Of a DNA stretch of 64,000 nucleotides, positions 25,069-34,296 are shown one piece after another; positions within the stretch are counted from its first letter, which is position 1, and every line of letters starts with the position of its first letter. The position numbers and the translations under genes were made by a program. The notes under the pieces were generated by a model. The model saw nothing but the letters and a program-made list of their open reading frames with translations, ran no database searches and was not told the origin of the DNA. The stretch is from positions 1,798,001 to 1,862,000 of the forward strand of contig NZ_AP012541.1 in NCBI RefSeq assembly GCF_000829035.1, in the 5' to 3' direction. The DNA is from Lacticaseibacillus paracasei subsp. paracasei. Its GTDB lineage: Bacteria; Bacillota; Bacilli; Lactobacillales; Lactobacillaceae.

Positions 25069-25443
25069 TTAAGTGGGCTTCCTCAGTAACGGCTGCCAAT
25101 AAATCAAATCCAGACTATGATCCGGATAGATGTAATAACTAATATTTAATTTTGCGAAAGGATTCGCCATTGCGGCAAGATAAATGGGTTGCGGAGCGTG
25201 AGCCAACCCAGCGACTGCGACCAGAATATACTTTGCCATCTGCTCAAATAAAGGTTGTGTGAGCCCAGTGGTTAGCTGAAATTCCAAGTCGACATAAATG
25301 AGTTCGCGGGTTTGTCGAGTAAGCGTGATGCGATGAATCGGCATGCCGCCAAAATTACCTTCACGATTGAGATCATCGACCATGCGCTTAATTTGTCTGT
25401 GCTTAAACTGTGGCCGCGCAAACATCATGCGCCAAACTGCCAT
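25069..25443 (-). CDS. Conserved-looking protein of unknown function (124 residues)
   Basis: I do not recognise the family. The protein is soluble, mixed alpha/beta (ITLTRQTRELIYVDLEFQL; NISYYIYPDHSLDLIYW) and has a basic N terminus. AAGGGG stands 8 bases before the ATG. A copy of the dispersed palindrome sits about 20 bases upstream of the start, so any promoter must be on its far side or within it. A good terminator follows, supporting a real transcript. Confidence 0.65.
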   Translation of the reverse strand: MAVWRMMFARPQFKHRQIKRMVDDLNREGNFGGMPIHRITLTRQTRELIYVDLEFQLTTGLTQPLFEQMAKYILVAVAGLAHAPQPIYLAAMANPFAKLNISYYIYPDHSLDLIYWQPLLRKPT

Positions 25444-25462
25444 GCCGTCATCCCCTTCTTTG

Positions 25463-25542
25463 AACGCACTCGCTGGCGCAGAAACCTGCGTGGCACGATC
25501 TCAATCACGTTGAGACTTCGGTTTCTAACCGCGCCAGTTCTA
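25463..25542. repeat. Short dispersed palindrome
   Basis: The outer arms CGCTGGCGCAGAAAC / GTTTCTAACCGCGCCAG surround a shortened centre CGATCTCAATCACGTTGAGA. It lies between the two unknown genes. Confidence 0.7.
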
Positions 25543-25582
25543 GCTTTGCCTCTATTATGCCACAAAGAAGCGGGTGATCGGC

Positions 25583-26005
25583 TTAAAAAATTGGGTCGAG
25601 GATTTTTGAGAAAGCTGTATCGATCTCAGCTCGAGCAGCCTGTTGTTCGGCTAAACCAGCGGCAAATCGGTCATGATCTACTTTGTCAGTGCCGATTGCT
25701 TGAAGCATGTTCAAAACACCGCCACGAATACCGCGCAAACCATTCACCAGTACTTTGTGGAAGGCCGCATAATTACAAGGTGCTGCTTCCGCATCCACAC
25801 TGTCAACGAATGTACAAAATTTCATCACATTCTTGGTGAAGTACAAACGCAAATGATCGAGACTTTCACTTGCATAGCAATTTCCTTTCTCGATGTTTTT
25901 GCACGTGTGCACATATTCCTTAAAAACGGTTTCAAAAACAAGCAGTCGTTCCAAGTTCTGGTTCACAACTTCAACATAGTTTGGTTCTTGGCATCGTGTA
26001 TGCAT
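25583..26005 (-). CDS. Helical protein of unknown function (140 residues)
   Basis: There is no recognised family. It is mostly helical with five cysteines in the first 80 residues (RCQEP, HTCKN, NCYAS, KFCTF, APCNY), which may or may not bind metal. Its C-terminal half (FHKVLVNGLRGIRGG ... RAEIDTAFSKI) resembles the end of the protein at 5584-6021. A promoter (TTGATT-16-TATAAT) precedes it and the SD is AGGGGGG. Confidence 0.68.
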   Translation of the reverse strand: MHTRCQEPNYVEVVNQNLERLLVFETVFKEYVHTCKNIEKGNCYASESLDHLRLYFTKNVMKFCTFVDSVDAEAAPCNYAAFHKVLVNGLRGIRGGVLNMLQAIGTDKVDHDRFAAGLAEQQAARAEIDTAFSKILDPIF

Positions 26006-26051
26006 TTCATAGTCCCCCCTAGTCTTGTGACTTCATCAACTTACGCTCTTA

Positions 26052-26079
26052 ATTATACCCACTAATGTCTTATAATCAA
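26052..26079 (-). promoter_or_regulatory. Promoter of the 140-residue unknown gene
   Basis: On the minus strand TTGATT (26074-26079) and TATAAT (26052-26057) are 16 bases apart, about 45 bases before the ATG. Confidence 0.65.
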
Positions 26080-26567
26080 TATAATTATTGTCTAATATTT
26101 AAATACCTAACGTTATATAACCCTCCAAAAGCCTATTATTATTACGATTTGCAAACATGACAGCAGTCTGTGAAAACCTTTTTCTTTGATATTGCACGCA
26201 ATCTATTCAATTATGAAAACTTGTTTTATTTGAGTTGTGCCCCCATGTCTTGACTGACAACTAATTGTGATTTTCATGTTTCATGGCCAGTTGCACTGAA
26301 AATAAGATAACAAAAATATTTTTTAAATATTGACAATTTATATCTTAATATTTGACTTCCGGATGCTTGATCTGATTGGCAATTTGAATTTTGCGCCATT
26401 AGTTGTTAATTCAGTCAATTTAAAAGAACCTTTCAACAACGTTTCCTCGCAAGTTCGCAGAACATCACCTATAATTTAATCAAGCTGTTCGGTGTTATCC
26501 ATACAAACATGGGTTACGCACTCTGGCTTTTGCAAGCGCACCGAGACGGCTATCTGGGAGGAACGTT
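26080..26567. other. AT-rich divergent intergenic region before the fucoside cassette
   Basis: About 490 bases with no supported gene. A TATAAT at 26470-26475 could serve the plus-strand carrier gene but its -35 is weak. TGCAAGCGCACCGA at 26531-26544 differs from the catabolite-response consensus at one fixed position. The base composition is clearly richer in A+T than the flanking genes. Confidence 0.5.
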
Positions 26568-27998
26568 ATGAAAGGTTATCCAAAGCAATATCCGCTTGAT
26601 CGACAGACTTTATTTGGGATCAACACTATGGGGTTAATGAGCACAACAGCTTATTATTTATACACGGCAGTTCTGATGATGTTCATAACTGACTACTCAG
26701 GGATCTATTCGGGTGTACCCGGCAAAGCCGCTGCTGTGGCAACGACCCTGTTATTTGTTGGCCGGTTATGGGACGCTGTTAACGACCTCTGGACTGGCTA
26801 TCTGATCGATATATCGCCGCGAACCCGGTGGGGAAAGTTTAAACCATACGTGTTAATAGGCAGTTTATTAGCCGGTATTTTGGGTATGATGCTTTTTCAC
26901 ATTCCCCAAAACTTCTCCAATTTCGGTAAAGAGGTTTACCTCTATATCGTTTATTTTCTCTTTATGTTTGCTGCCACGATTATTGTGACGGTTCCGTTGA
27001 CCAGTACCATGTCAGCCGACCAGGAAGTGCGTGCAAAGTTAATTTCATGGCCACGGATCACCAGCAATATTGTCGGGGTGGTTTTCGCCTTCTTCATGGC
27101 GATCGCAACGTATCTAGGAACAAAGCGCAACCCCAATATTCCCTTAACCGTCGATCTGATCGTCATACCATTTCTGATTTTGTCGTTGATCGGCATTGTC
27201 ATGGTCAAAGAAGGTCCGGTTACCGAGGAGGCTAAGCCGCCAAGATTGCGAGATATTGGTCAGATGATCAAGATCAATCACCCTTTCCGTATCAACTTGT
27301 ACTTTACCTTTGTCGGTGGGTTTGTTTGGGCATTACTGACCGCAACCTCGCTTTATTACATCAAGTATGCCTTTGGGGTGAAAAATCTCGGCACACAGTC
27401 CATGTATTTTGGCCTGCTAACCTTGATCACACTGGTCGCAGGCACTCTTATTTCTCAAAAAGCAATGCAGTACATTTCGGCTATTCGCGGTGTTCAGTGG
27501 TGCTATCTGGCCATGGCACCGTTTCTAGTCATCATGTTTATCATTAATGAAATTCATGTCATTGATAATCCGTGGGTCTTCTACTTACTCATCGGTATTG
27601 TCATGACCATCGCCGGAGCACAGTTTGTCCCTGCCAATTTAATCATTATGGAAACAATGGACTACAACCGACTCAAACTCAATGCTGGTATGGAAGCGAC
27701 TATCAATGCCGTGAATATGTTTCTGCAAAAACTACAATCAGGACTAGCCACAATCGGCGTCGGTGCTGCACTACTGATCGTTGGTTACAACGCCCAAACG
27801 CTTGAAAAGGCAACGCATGTGCCAGACAACTTGTTGCAAAGTTTAGGCGTTGTCCTTTTCGCTATTCCTGCTGTGTTTTCTTTTTTAGCCTATCTGATTG
27901 CCCGACATTATCCATTGCAAGGTGCCGCTCGTGATGAGATGTACGCTGCTCTAGCTGCTAAACGGGTGACGAATACGCAGTCATCAAAATCTAAATGA
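26568..27998 (+). CDS. GPH-family sugar:cation symporter
   Basis: This 476-residue 12-helix carrier is of the glycoside-pentoside-hexuronide (MelB-like) type. The N-terminal FVGRLWDAVNDLWTGYLIDISPRTRWGKFKPYVLIGSL (read in pieces FVGRLWDAVNDLW and SPRTRWGKFKPY) contains the family's helix-2 Asp pair and the loop 2-3 signature. There is no EIIA-like extension. SD GGAGG stands before the ATG. It is followed by an alpha-L-fucosidase gene, so the cargo may be a fucosylated sugar; that is inference. Confidence 0.88.
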   Translation: MKGYPKQYPLDRQTLFGINTMGLMSTTAYYLYTAVLMMFITDYSGIYSGVPGKAAAVATTLLFVGRLWDAVNDLWTGYLIDISPRTRWGKFKPYVLIGSLLAGILGMMLFHIPQNFSNFGKEVYLYIVYFLFMFAATIIVTVPLTSTMSADQEVRAKLISWPRITSNIVGVVFAFFMAIATYLGTKRNPNIPLTVDLIVIPFLILSLIGIVMVKEGPVTEEAKPPRLRDIGQMIKINHPFRINLYFTFVGGFVWALLTATSLYYIKYAFGVKNLGTQSMYFGLLTLITLVAGTLISQKAMQYISAIRGVQWCYLAMAPFLVIMFIINEIHVIDNPWVFYLLIGIVMTIAGAQFVPANLIIMETMDYNRLKLNAGMEATINAVNMFLQKLQSGLATIGVGAALLIVGYNAQTLEKATHVPDNLLQSLGVVLFAIPAVFSFLAYLIARHYPLQGAARDEMYAALAAKRVTNTQSSKSK

Positions 27999-28092
27999 TG
28001 CATCGATCAATCATTTAACTGGCAACACTTTTTCGACCTGAGCAGAAGTGACAGCTTTCGACGTGTATCATGCTCTCAAGGAGACGATCTTC

Positions 28093-29229
28093 ATGACCAG
28101 ACCTTCAGCTGTTAATATTCATCGCACTAATCCACCAGACTGGTTTAAACAAGCGGATTTCGGTATCATCATTCACTGGGGACCCTATAGTGTGCCAGCT
28201 TACGCGCCAGTCAATATTCCTGATTACGGCACTTTAATCAAAACCAAATCATTAGGTTATTTGTTTGAACATCAACCTTATGCGGAGTGGTATGGCAACA
28301 GCATGTTATTGCCAAACAGCCCCGTAGCAGCCTATCACCGGACGCATTATGGCAACACCTCTTATGCAGATTTCGCAAAAACGTTCAAACAGACCGCCCA
28401 GAATGTCGATGTGCAGGCCTGGGCCGCAGCATTTGCCAATGCTGGCGCCAAATATGTCGTGATCGTTACAAAGCACCACGACGGTTTTGTCATGTTTGAT
28501 CCGCACACCAATAACCCGTACGAACCTGACTATCATTTGAACTTCGACTTTGTCGGTGAACTGGCCCAAGCTGTTCGCGCCCACGGAATGCGTTTTGGAA
28601 CCTATTATTCATCTTTATTGGACTGGACTTTCCCGCATCTGCCAATCAAAGATTACGGCAGCTTTCTATTGGGCAACGACAAAAGCCAAACTTACAAAGA
28701 TTATGTATGGCATCAGTGGCACGAATTGATTGATCGGTATCACCCAGATGTGCTTTGGAGCGATATCGGCTACCCAGATGATCACCGCTTGGAAACGCTG
28801 TTCAAGTATTATTATCAACAAGTCCCAGAAGGTTTAGTGAATGACCGCTGGCAACAATTTCCTGATTGGATGCGAACCAGTTGGATACGACCTATTTTCA
28901 ATCTCGTTGCGGCGCAGGTCATTAAACGTGACCAACATCACTCAGACGATCTCAGCGAGGTTAAGTACTATGACTACCGCACCCTTGAATATCGTACTGA
29001 CTGGCCGCAAACAAATCGTTATTTCGAAATGACACGCGGCATGGACAAAAGTTTTGGTTATAACCGCCTCAGTCGGCCAGAGGACTATATTACTGCAGAT
29101 GACATCAAGCAATTGATCGCAGAGCTTAGGTCTAAACGCGGTCGACTTTTACTCAATGTTGGTCCGGATATGAACGGCCAAATACCATCTGCCCAGCTCA
29201 GCATTCTTCAACAGTTAAGCAATAGGTAG
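28093..29229 (+). CDS. Alpha-L-fucosidase, GH29
   Basis: This 378-residue enzyme removes alpha-linked L-fucose from glycans. The start at MTRPSAVN has AAGGAG upstream; an earlier in-frame start lacks an SD. GH29 motifs seen are FGIIIHWGPYSVPAYAP, AKYVVIVTKHHDGFVMF and HPDVLWSDIGYP, in which Asp224 is the expected nucleophile, then RGRLLLNVGPDMNGQIP. There is no signal peptide, so it is intracellular and depends on uptake, probably by the preceding GPH carrier. L. casei strains have several such enzymes (AlfA, AlfB, AlfC); I cannot tell which this is. Confidence 0.92.
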   Translation: MTRPSAVNIHRTNPPDWFKQADFGIIIHWGPYSVPAYAPVNIPDYGTLIKTKSLGYLFEHQPYAEWYGNSMLLPNSPVAAYHRTHYGNTSYADFAKTFKQTAQNVDVQAWAAAFANAGAKYVVIVTKHHDGFVMFDPHTNNPYEPDYHLNFDFVGELAQAVRAHGMRFGTYYSSLLDWTFPHLPIKDYGSFLLGNDKSQTYKDYVWHQWHELIDRYHPDVLWSDIGYPDDHRLETLFKYYYQQVPEGLVNDRWQQFPDWMRTSWIRPIFNLVAAQVIKRDQHHSDDLSEVKYYDYRTLEYRTDWPQTNRYFEMTRGMDKSFGYNRLSRPEDYITADDIKQLIAELRSKRGRLLLNVGPDMNGQIPSAQLSILQQLSNR

Positions 29230-29278
29230 TGGCGTATCTAAAATCATGCCCAGTTTCCTCGTCATGATCATGCAAATC

Positions 29279-29318
29279 AAAAAGCACCTGACCGCACAAA
29301 AACGGTCAGGTGCTTTTT
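29279..29318 (+). terminator. Terminator between fucosidase and redoxin (two-way)
   Basis: AAAAAGCACCTGACCG / CGGTCAGGTGCTTTTT is a perfect hairpin with T-runs on both strands, between convergent genes. Confidence 0.93.
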
Positions 29319-29337
29319 CATGTCAGTAGCTGAAGCC

Positions 29338-29655
29338 TTACCCAAGTTGATTAATAGCTGTCCAGCTAGCCAACGCTTCAGGTCGGAAACCGCCCCATGT
29401 TGCCAATACATCACCCGTCGCATCGTCGCGAACGCGCACAACTGGAAAACGATCATATCCGGCCTCACGAAATTTTACAATTTTTTGGTGACTCCACGCC
29501 CGTTTTAACGGATCATTGGCGTTAATATCAACAAGGTTTGATTCACCTCGGTGGTTCGTCGTACGAAAATGTTGACCGTGTTCTGCGAGCCAGCGTTTGG
29601 TGAGCCGGCATGACTCGCAGTTAGGCTTTTCATAAATCACAAAATGAATCGCCAT
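29338..29655 (-). CDS. Glutaredoxin-like NrdH-type redoxin
   Basis: The start MAIHFVIYEKPNC is set by AAAGGAG 8 bases upstream. The 105-residue thioredoxin-fold protein has the active site CESC in YEKPNCESCRLTKRWL, matching NrdH-like redoxins (C-x-x-C-K/R-x-T-K-R), and a cis-Pro loop FPVVRV. NrdH usually reduces class Ib ribonucleotide reductase; no nrd genes are near, and the C-terminal third differs from classical NrdH, so it could serve another partner. Confidence 0.78.
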   Translation of the reverse strand: MAIHFVIYEKPNCESCRLTKRWLAEHGQHFRTTNHRGESNLVDINANDPLKRAWSHQKIVKFREAGYDRFPVVRVRDDATGDVLATWGGFRPEALASWTAINQLG

Positions 29656-29825
29656 ACGCTGCACTCCTTTGCATGACGCTGCCATCTTTTTAGTGCAATG
29701 GGCTGCGTGTATTGAGGTTAGCTTTACTATCCCCTATTTTAATCATTCATGCAATGCGTATGGGTTTGTTCAGGGTTAAATGACGATGGTTACCATCCTA
29801 AAATTTGGGGGTGGGTCTACCTTGC

Positions 29826-31493
29826 TCACATTGCGGCGGCTTGTTGGTCAAGGGCAGCGATGACGTCTTCAAGCGCACGGCTGGCATCAATAGGCAAACG
29901 ATCATAACCATCATGGTCAACGTCTTTAGTCGCAATAAACGCCAACCTATCTTCCAAACGTTGACGGAGACGAGCGCGATAATCGTTGTCGCCAAAATCA
30001 ACATTAAAACCGGATAACGGCAGATACCGCATCTTTGGTAGCAGGCCAAATGGTTTGAAGGCAGCTGTTTCGTCAACAATCTTGGCAATCGCGCCTAACG
30101 TATCGGCTGGTTTCACATTTTGACCGTTGTAAGAACCAGTATTCAAAATATAACAAGCTGTTTGGCGTTGTTCAAAGAGTTGGTGGAAATCTTGATAATC
30201 CTCCCCCAACGGATAGCTGCGGAATGGGTTCGCAAACGGTTCGATGACAAGATGATCACGATCAACATCACCGATAACGTTTTCCGCTGTTGAGCGTTTG
30301 GTTGCCAGCGTCACGCCAAAAGCAGCGGCAAGATCAGGATCTTCCAGTTTCACCACCGGCGGCAAGGTATCATCCTTCATGATCCAGAAAATAGCATCGA
30401 TACTCTCCGTAAGATGATCCACGCGATTCGGCGTGACGTAACGTGACTTCACGGTTCGTCCATTGCCGTTGCGAATATCCTGCGTCACCAGTGTTTTCTT
30501 ACCAGCGGCATCTAGGGTCACTCCAACATTTTGAACCGTCAGAAAATACTGAATGCCCGGATCACTCAACGGATAATCCTGAGTTTTATCAAAATATGAA
30601 GGCTCAAGCGCCGTTGTTGCACCCGTTTGTCGATCAATCACAAAGGCATCGTCATGTAAGACCTTCACGGGATACTGATCGCCGTGACTGGCCAACGTGA
30701 TCGTTGACTTGCCGGAACCGGACAAGCCAAACGCTGCCATCGTAAAATCGCCGTCCTGTCGCGTATATTGTTTCATACCGCCATGACAGGCGACAAAACC
30801 ATTCCGATGCGCCGTCGCCCACGCAAGCGTCAACGTGCCTTTTTTCAACTCGCCAAAGTAGCGTAAGCCTAACACGATGGCGGCATTATGCGTTGGATCA
30901 AACACGGCCAAACCGTTTGGATACGCCGGATCATGCCAATCGGGATCGGCATAAAGATAAATGTCATCTTCTGGAAGTGGGCGCGATTGTTCATATTCAG
31001 CATTGCGTTGTGGCGTATCAATTTGAAAATTCAGCAAGTACGTATACAAATTATTTGCATACGCCTCAGGCAGCATCAAATGCGCCTTGATAGCAAAATC
31101 AGAGGACAAGCCAACCGTGACATCCCCACGGAGAAAAGTCTTGCGACTCCCTAAAAAGACAGCTTCCCGAGCAATCGCCGCCAGTTTAGTCTCATCAACG
31201 TCAGGCTGACCAATAATCTGGCGGGCAGCTGCCGTCCGACCAACTACACGGCCGTCATTAGCCACTAACACCTTGGCATCTGGCGGCAATCCCAGTTCAG
31301 CCGTATGTTTGATCGGTAAATCCGTGATAATCACACCCGGCGCTGTTTTGGCTAAAGCATAGGCTTGGGCGATGGTAGTAACCTGCTTCACATTCTCCCC
31401 GTAAAATGCTGTTTCAACCGTGGCCTTAAGCGCTGAAAAATAGCCGCTCTGACTGGTGATGTCACTGCTTGAAAAACTTTGCTTACTTGTCAT
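29826..31493 (-). CDS. pckA: Phosphoenolpyruvate carboxykinase (ATP)
   Basis: This enzyme interconverts oxaloacetate and PEP with ATP/ADP. The 555-residue protein has the PEPCK P-loop FGLSGSGKSTI (about residue 265), the metal-binding LHDDAFVID, and the C-terminal nucleotide-binding region with the NTGSYNG and FGLLPKMRYLPL elements. The start MTSKQSFS has GAGGGGG 7 bases upstream. It is a single-gene unit with no strong hairpin directly behind it. Confidence 0.87.
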   Translation of the reverse strand: MTSKQSFSSSDITSQSGYFSALKATVETAFYGENVKQVTTIAQAYALAKTAPGVIITDLPIKHTAELGLPPDAKVLVANDGRVVGRTAAARQIIGQPDVDETKLAAIAREAVFLGSRKTFLRGDVTVGLSSDFAIKAHLMLPEAYANNLYTYLLNFQIDTPQRNAEYEQSRPLPEDDIYLYADPDWHDPAYPNGLAVFDPTHNAAIVLGLRYFGELKKGTLTLAWATAHRNGFVACHGGMKQYTRQDGDFTMAAFGLSGSGKSTITLASHGDQYPVKVLHDDAFVIDRQTGATTALEPSYFDKTQDYPLSDPGIQYFLTVQNVGVTLDAAGKKTLVTQDIRNGNGRTVKSRYVTPNRVDHLTESIDAIFWIMKDDTLPPVVKLEDPDLAAAFGVTLATKRSTAENVIGDVDRDHLVIEPFANPFRSYPLGEDYQDFHQLFEQRQTACYILNTGSYNGQNVKPADTLGAIAKIVDETAAFKPFGLLPKMRYLPLSGFNVDFGDNDYRARLRQRLEDRLAFIATKDVDHDGYDRLPIDASRALEDVIAALDQQAAAM

Positions 31494-31624
31494 GGTTGAA
31501 TCCCCCTCTTTGAACGTGCTCTTCAGCCCACGCTGAATCACGCACTATCTTTTTAACAACATGGATGTCAAATGAAAATATTTGCATGGTTCAATTATAC
31601 CGAGACGAAGCAGCGGACGCGAGT

Positions 31625-31667
31625 TTTAAAAAACCCAAACTAGCGATTTGCTTCACTAGTTTGGGCT
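31625..31667 (-). terminator. Terminator of the feo operon
   Basis: On the minus strand GCCCAAACTAGTGAAG / CTAGTTTGGG with a small loop is followed by TTTTTTAAAA, 41 bases behind the last feo gene. Confidence 0.88.
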
Positions 31668-31707
31668 CGCGCGTTGTTAGCTGTGATACGTTAAAAAATC
31701 ATGCGGG

Positions 31708-31875
31708 TTAAGCCTTCCGCCGATTGTTCGCCTGCACCATTTTTGCATGATCGATCAGCGGGCATCCGACTTCTTCACATTGGCTACAACCAGCCTTATT
31801 TTTTTTGAAAAATGTACGGTATGCTACAACCGCAATAATTAAAACAACGATACCGCCAATAATCCATGTTGCCAT
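31708..31875 (-). CDS. FeoB-associated Cys-rich membrane protein
   Basis: This 55-residue protein has one membrane helix (TWIIGGIVVLIIAVVAY) followed by a cytoplasmic tail with CSQCEEVGCP and a basic end. It matches in size, topology and cysteine pattern the small proteins encoded behind feoB in Firmicutes. AGGGAG stands 9 bases before the ATG. It follows feoB by 35 bases. The cysteines may bind iron during Fe2+ uptake; the exact role is not established. Confidence 0.88.
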   Translation of the reverse strand: MATWIIGGIVVLIIAVVAYRTFFKKNKAGCSQCEEVGCPLIDHAKMVQANNRRKA

Positions 31876-31910
31876 GAGCTAAGACTCCCTTTTTTAAATG
31901 AGTTGACAAG

Positions 31911-34022
31911 TTAAAAACTTGCAGCAATTGCCGGAACCGGCCGTTTGATTAGCAGCCCATAAACAATGAGCAAAATTGCGACTAAAACTAGCCCGATGCT
32001 CATGACACTGGCTTGGCCGGATACCACGAGACTGCCTTGATAAATCAACATCGTGAGAAGATAAGCCACGCCAGTTTGATAGCCCACGGCACGCCATGTC
32101 CACCGTGCATCACCAAACTCCTTGTACATCGTACCAATCGCCGCAAAACATGGGGCACCCAGCAGATTGAAAACCAAAAAGGCATATCCTGCCATCGCCG
32201 GATAGGTAGCGCGCAAAGCCTGACCAAAGCCGCTAGCACTGCCTGCCCCAAAACTGATATGTAAGGTACCGACACAATTTTCCTTCGCGATCAAACCGGC
32301 TAAAGTGGCCACGGTAGCATGCCAGTCGCCAAAACCCAGCGGTGCAAAAACCGGTGCAATGATGGTTCCTAACGCGCGCAGCATACTGTCATTTTCGTCA
32401 ACCATCTGTAAACCGAAATTGAAATTAGATAAGAACCACAGCAACACGCATGACAGAAAGATAATAGTCCCTGCTTTCTGCACAAAAGCGCGTGCCCGCG
32501 ACATGACACTGCGATACAAGTTGGTTAGGCGTGGCAAGTGATAGGCTGGCAGCTCCATCACAAACGGCGCTGGTGGACCAGCAAATAAGGCTGTTTTTTT
32601 AAGAAAAATCCCCGAACAGATCACGGCAATGATCCCCATGAAATAAGCGGATGGTGCCACCCAACTGTTGCTTGGAAAGAACGTGCCGCTGACCAGCGCG
32701 ATCACCGTCAACTTAGCTGAACAGGGCATAAACGTCGTCAACATGATACTCATTCGCCGATCTTTTTCGCTTTCAATCGTCCGCGTCGCCATAATCCCAG
32801 GAACCCCGCAACCAGTCGCTATTAAAATTGGAATGAAGCTTTTACCGCTCAGATTAAACCGATGAAACAGCCGATCCATGACGAACGCAATGCGAGCCAT
32901 ATAGCCGCAGTCTTCTAAAATACCCAAACATAGAAAAAGCATCATAATCTGCGGCAAGAAGCCCAATACGGATCCAATACCGCCAATCAGACCATCGACA
33001 ATCAGACCGGATAGCCATGGGGCAACGGCCCAACTTTTCAAGGTGCCGCCGACGACACTTGGCAGCCAGCCACCAAAAACCGTGTCATTGAGATAATCAC
33101 TGCCGATTGTGCCAATGGTTTGAATCGATAAATAATAAACGGCCCACATGACCAAGACGAATATTGGCAAAGCCAAATACCGATCTGTCACAATGCGATC
33201 GATTTTGTCGCTCATCAACATCACAAAGTCATCTTTGTCAACCACACACATCGCAATGACGCGCGCAATGAAGTCATAGCGGGCATTCACAATAATGCTA
33301 TCGGTTGTATCATCAAACACATGCTCCGCCGTCCGTAAAATTTCATTCATCTGATGTTGCTCGTCTGAAGAAAAGGCCAATTGCTTGACCACTTGCGGAT
33401 CTTTTTCAAAAACCTTAATGGCATACCACCGCAACCGATCGGCAGGCACCTTCTGGTCAATCACATCCTCAAGCATCGTCAGCGCCGATTCGAGTCGCGC
33501 ATCATACTCAGGAAAGGCATAAGGCTTTGGTAGCGGCGCCTGAATGGTTTGCACCAACTCCTGTAAGGCAGCCGGTTTAGTTGCTGTCGTGGCAATGACA
33601 GGCACCTGTAATGCATAACTCAGCTTTTTTAAATTAATCGTTCGATGGCCCGTTTTGACCAGCACATCCATCATGTTTAAAGCGACAATTAACGGCCGCC
33701 CGGTTTCCATAACTTGCAACGTCAAATAAAGATTGCGCTCAAGGTTGGTTGCATCCACCACATTCAAGACCAAGTCCGGTTGATCATTTAGTAAAAAGTC
33801 GCGCGTCACGATTTCTTCACTGCTATAAGGTGACAATGAATAGGTACCTGGAAGATCTTGAATGACTAAGGCATTATCCGCTTTCAGCCGGCCAGATTTA
33901 CGCTCAACTGTCACCCCTGGCCAGTTACCAATATGCTGCTTAGCGCCGGTTAAGGCATTGAACAACGTGGTTTTCCCGCTGTTAGGATTGCCTACCAATG
34001 CTAACGTTTCACGTATCGCCAT
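31911..34022 (-). CDS. feoB: Ferrous iron transporter FeoB
   Basis: The 703-residue protein has an N-terminal G domain (G1 GNPNSGKTT about residues 12-20, DLPGTYSLSPYSSEE, NMMDV), a helical GDI-like spacer, and a membrane domain with two Gate regions (GLIGGIGSVLGFLPQIMML; CYMARIAFVMDRLFHRFNLSG, read as adjoining parts). It imports Fe2+ at the cell membrane. It overlaps feoA by 14 bases and is followed by the Cys-rich partner. Confidence 0.96.
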   Translation of the reverse strand: MAIRETLALVGNPNSGKTTLFNALTGAKQHIGNWPGVTVERKSGRLKADNALVIQDLPGTYSLSPYSSEEIVTRDFLLNDQPDLVLNVVDATNLERNLYLTLQVMETGRPLIVALNMMDVLVKTGHRTINLKKLSYALQVPVIATTATKPAALQELVQTIQAPLPKPYAFPEYDARLESALTMLEDVIDQKVPADRLRWYAIKVFEKDPQVVKQLAFSSDEQHQMNEILRTAEHVFDDTTDSIIVNARYDFIARVIAMCVVDKDDFVMLMSDKIDRIVTDRYLALPIFVLVMWAVYYLSIQTIGTIGSDYLNDTVFGGWLPSVVGGTLKSWAVAPWLSGLIVDGLIGGIGSVLGFLPQIMMLFLCLGILEDCGYMARIAFVMDRLFHRFNLSGKSFIPILIATGCGVPGIMATRTIESEKDRRMSIMLTTFMPCSAKLTVIALVSGTFFPSNSWVAPSAYFMGIIAVICSGIFLKKTALFAGPPAPFVMELPAYHLPRLTNLYRSVMSRARAFVQKAGTIIFLSCVLLWFLSNFNFGLQMVDENDSMLRALGTIIAPVFAPLGFGDWHATVATLAGLIAKENCVGTLHISFGAGSASGFGQALRATYPAMAGYAFLVFNLLGAPCFAAIGTMYKEFGDARWTWRAVGYQTGVAYLLTMLIYQGSLVVSGQASVMSIGLVLVAILLIVYGLLIKRPVPAIAASF

Positions 34023-34272
34023 CGCTTGTCACCTCCGTCACCAGCACATGTGCCGCATCCTGCTTGCGAATGCTCAATTTGTAACCACGGACCGCTAGCT
34101 CAATCGGATCACCCAAAGGCGCAATCTGATGAATTTTGACCAACGTGCCTTTGGTGAGACCCATATCCATTAGGCGGTGACGCAACGGTGGATCCCCTTT
34201 AATCGTGCGGATCAAGCCTGCCTGCCGCAATGGCAGATCAGCCAAGGCAATGGCAGGGGTATCAGCATCCAT
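34009..34272 (-). CDS. feoA: FeoA, cytoplasmic partner of FeoB
   Basis: This SH3-like protein of about 87 residues has the hallmark LRHRLMDMGLTKGTLVKIHQIAPLGDPIEL (taken as LRHRLMDMGL and APLGDPIELAVRGYKLSIRK). The start is uncertain: ATG at 34272 gives MDADTPAIALADL, which fits the usual FeoA N terminus, while an in-frame GTG at 34290 adds six residues; neither has a good SD. The 3' end overlaps feoB, so translation is coupled. A second, broken feoA lies just upstream in the same frame. Confidence 0.88.
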   Translation of the reverse strand: MDADTPAIALADLPLRQAGLIRTIKGDPPLRHRLMDMGLTKGTLVKIHQIAPLGDPIELAVRGYKLSIRKQDAAHVLVTEVTSDGDT

Positions 34273-34296
34273 GGCAAACGGTCGAACCACGAGTAA

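Noticed and set aside
26531..26544. Catabolite-response element before the fucoside cassette
   Set aside because: TGCAAGCGCACCGA misses one fixed base and lies next to the start codon; too weak to list as a site.
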